From positions 259,524 to 323,523 of the forward strand of contig JAEZGX010000041.1 of assembly GCA_023416735.1 (NCBI GenBank): DNA of 64,000 nucleotides. Direction: 5' to 3'. Both the position numbers and the translations under genes were made by a program. The notes under the pieces were generated by a model, which did not search any database, was not told where the DNA came from, and saw only the letters and a list, made by a program, of their open reading frames with translations. This stretch comes from Verrucomicrobiota bacterium. GTDB lineage: Bacteria > Verrucomicrobiota > Verrucomicrobiia > Opitutales > Opitutaceae. Positions 63,933 through 64,000 of this stretch are shown here, piece after piece; the first letter of the stretch is position 1; each line of letters begins with the position of its first letter.

Positions 63933-64000
63933 GTGGAACCCATCACGGCGGAAGTATTGGATGATCGACGCAAGAGTGACTCACGCGGACGTCGGATTGT
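63933..64000 (+). CDS. Possible transposase accessory protein, 5' end only
   Basis: From GTG 63933, with GAGGAGG just before it, the frame reads VEPITAEVLDDRRKSDSRGR to the right edge. The start resembles TnpA-type accessory proteins of IS66-like elements in my memory, but only 22 residues are visible. An upstream mini-frame (ATG 63899) ends at the ribosome site. Confidence 0.3.
   Translation, partial: MEPITAEVLDDRRKSDSRGRRI

Overview
The window is GC-rich (most third codon positions are G or C) and looks like part of a Verrucomicrobia chromosome, most likely Opitutaceae. The TonB receptor plug reads DEVIVLSPFTVDA and is followed by AGSRMNT, a style I associate with that group. There is no SusD partner. 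Gfo/Idh/MocA oxidoreductases, TIM-barrel 'sugar isomerase' proteins and secreted polysaccharide enzymes are frequent. Shine-Dalgarno sites are mostly weak. The family assignment is inference from protein style, not from a marker gene.

Layout. 1-1390: 3'-truncated TMTC-like membrane/TPR protein. 1496-25471: a pectin / rhamnogalacturonan utilisation locus. Its minus-strand arm carries a TonB receptor, a complete RhaS/LsrB-type sugar ABC importer (binding lipoprotein, two permeases, double ATPase) and an oxidoreductase. Its plus-strand arm carries a GH106 alpha-L-rhamnosidase, an esterase, a CBM9/PKD-like secreted protein, a Gfo oxidoreductase, a PL22-like oligogalacturonate lyase, a GH88 unsaturated uronyl hydrolase, a TIM-barrel protein, another Gfo oxidoreductase and an SDR. 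A XRE-cupin regulator and a second TIM-barrel protein lie inside. 25615-27047: small stress/accessory proteins (VOC, YCII, DUF1428) among interspersed hairpin repeats. 27229-59826: mixed genes: a SIAE-type esterase, TSUP, RlmN, DAHP synthase, an amino-sugar kinase with a SIS protein, a DUF481 porin-like barrel, a D-lactate-dehydrogenase-like FAD/Fe-S protein, MarC, an M20 peptidase, PdxH with a histidine kinase, a GDSL esterase, a cytochrome c/sugar dehydrogenase fusion, a MocR regulator, an AlgI-like acetylation pair, AraC with an imine-reductase-like enzyme, and a GH10 xylanase. About 59900-63730: a decayed accessory segment with lower GC, ending at the 3' end of a tRNA-Ile(CAU). It holds two hsdR N-terminal remnants, a PIN-toxin operon with an unusually large first gene, and an orphan protein. 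The right edge may enter an insertion sequence.

How the genes fit together (inference). Secreted GH106, the esterase and PL22 would release rhamnose and unsaturated uronides from rhamnogalacturonan or pectin. The TonB receptor and the ABC importer would take up products. GH88, the SDR, the Gfo and the TIM-barrel proteins would process them inside, under the XRE-cupin regulator.

The most distinctive non-coding feature is the abundance of several families of imperfect palindromic repeats built from short quasi-periodic units. They sit directly after stop codons, and some appear to have been captured in frame inside genes (SDR, D-lactate dehydrogenase). A separate AT-rich 18-mer occurs three times inside coding sequence.
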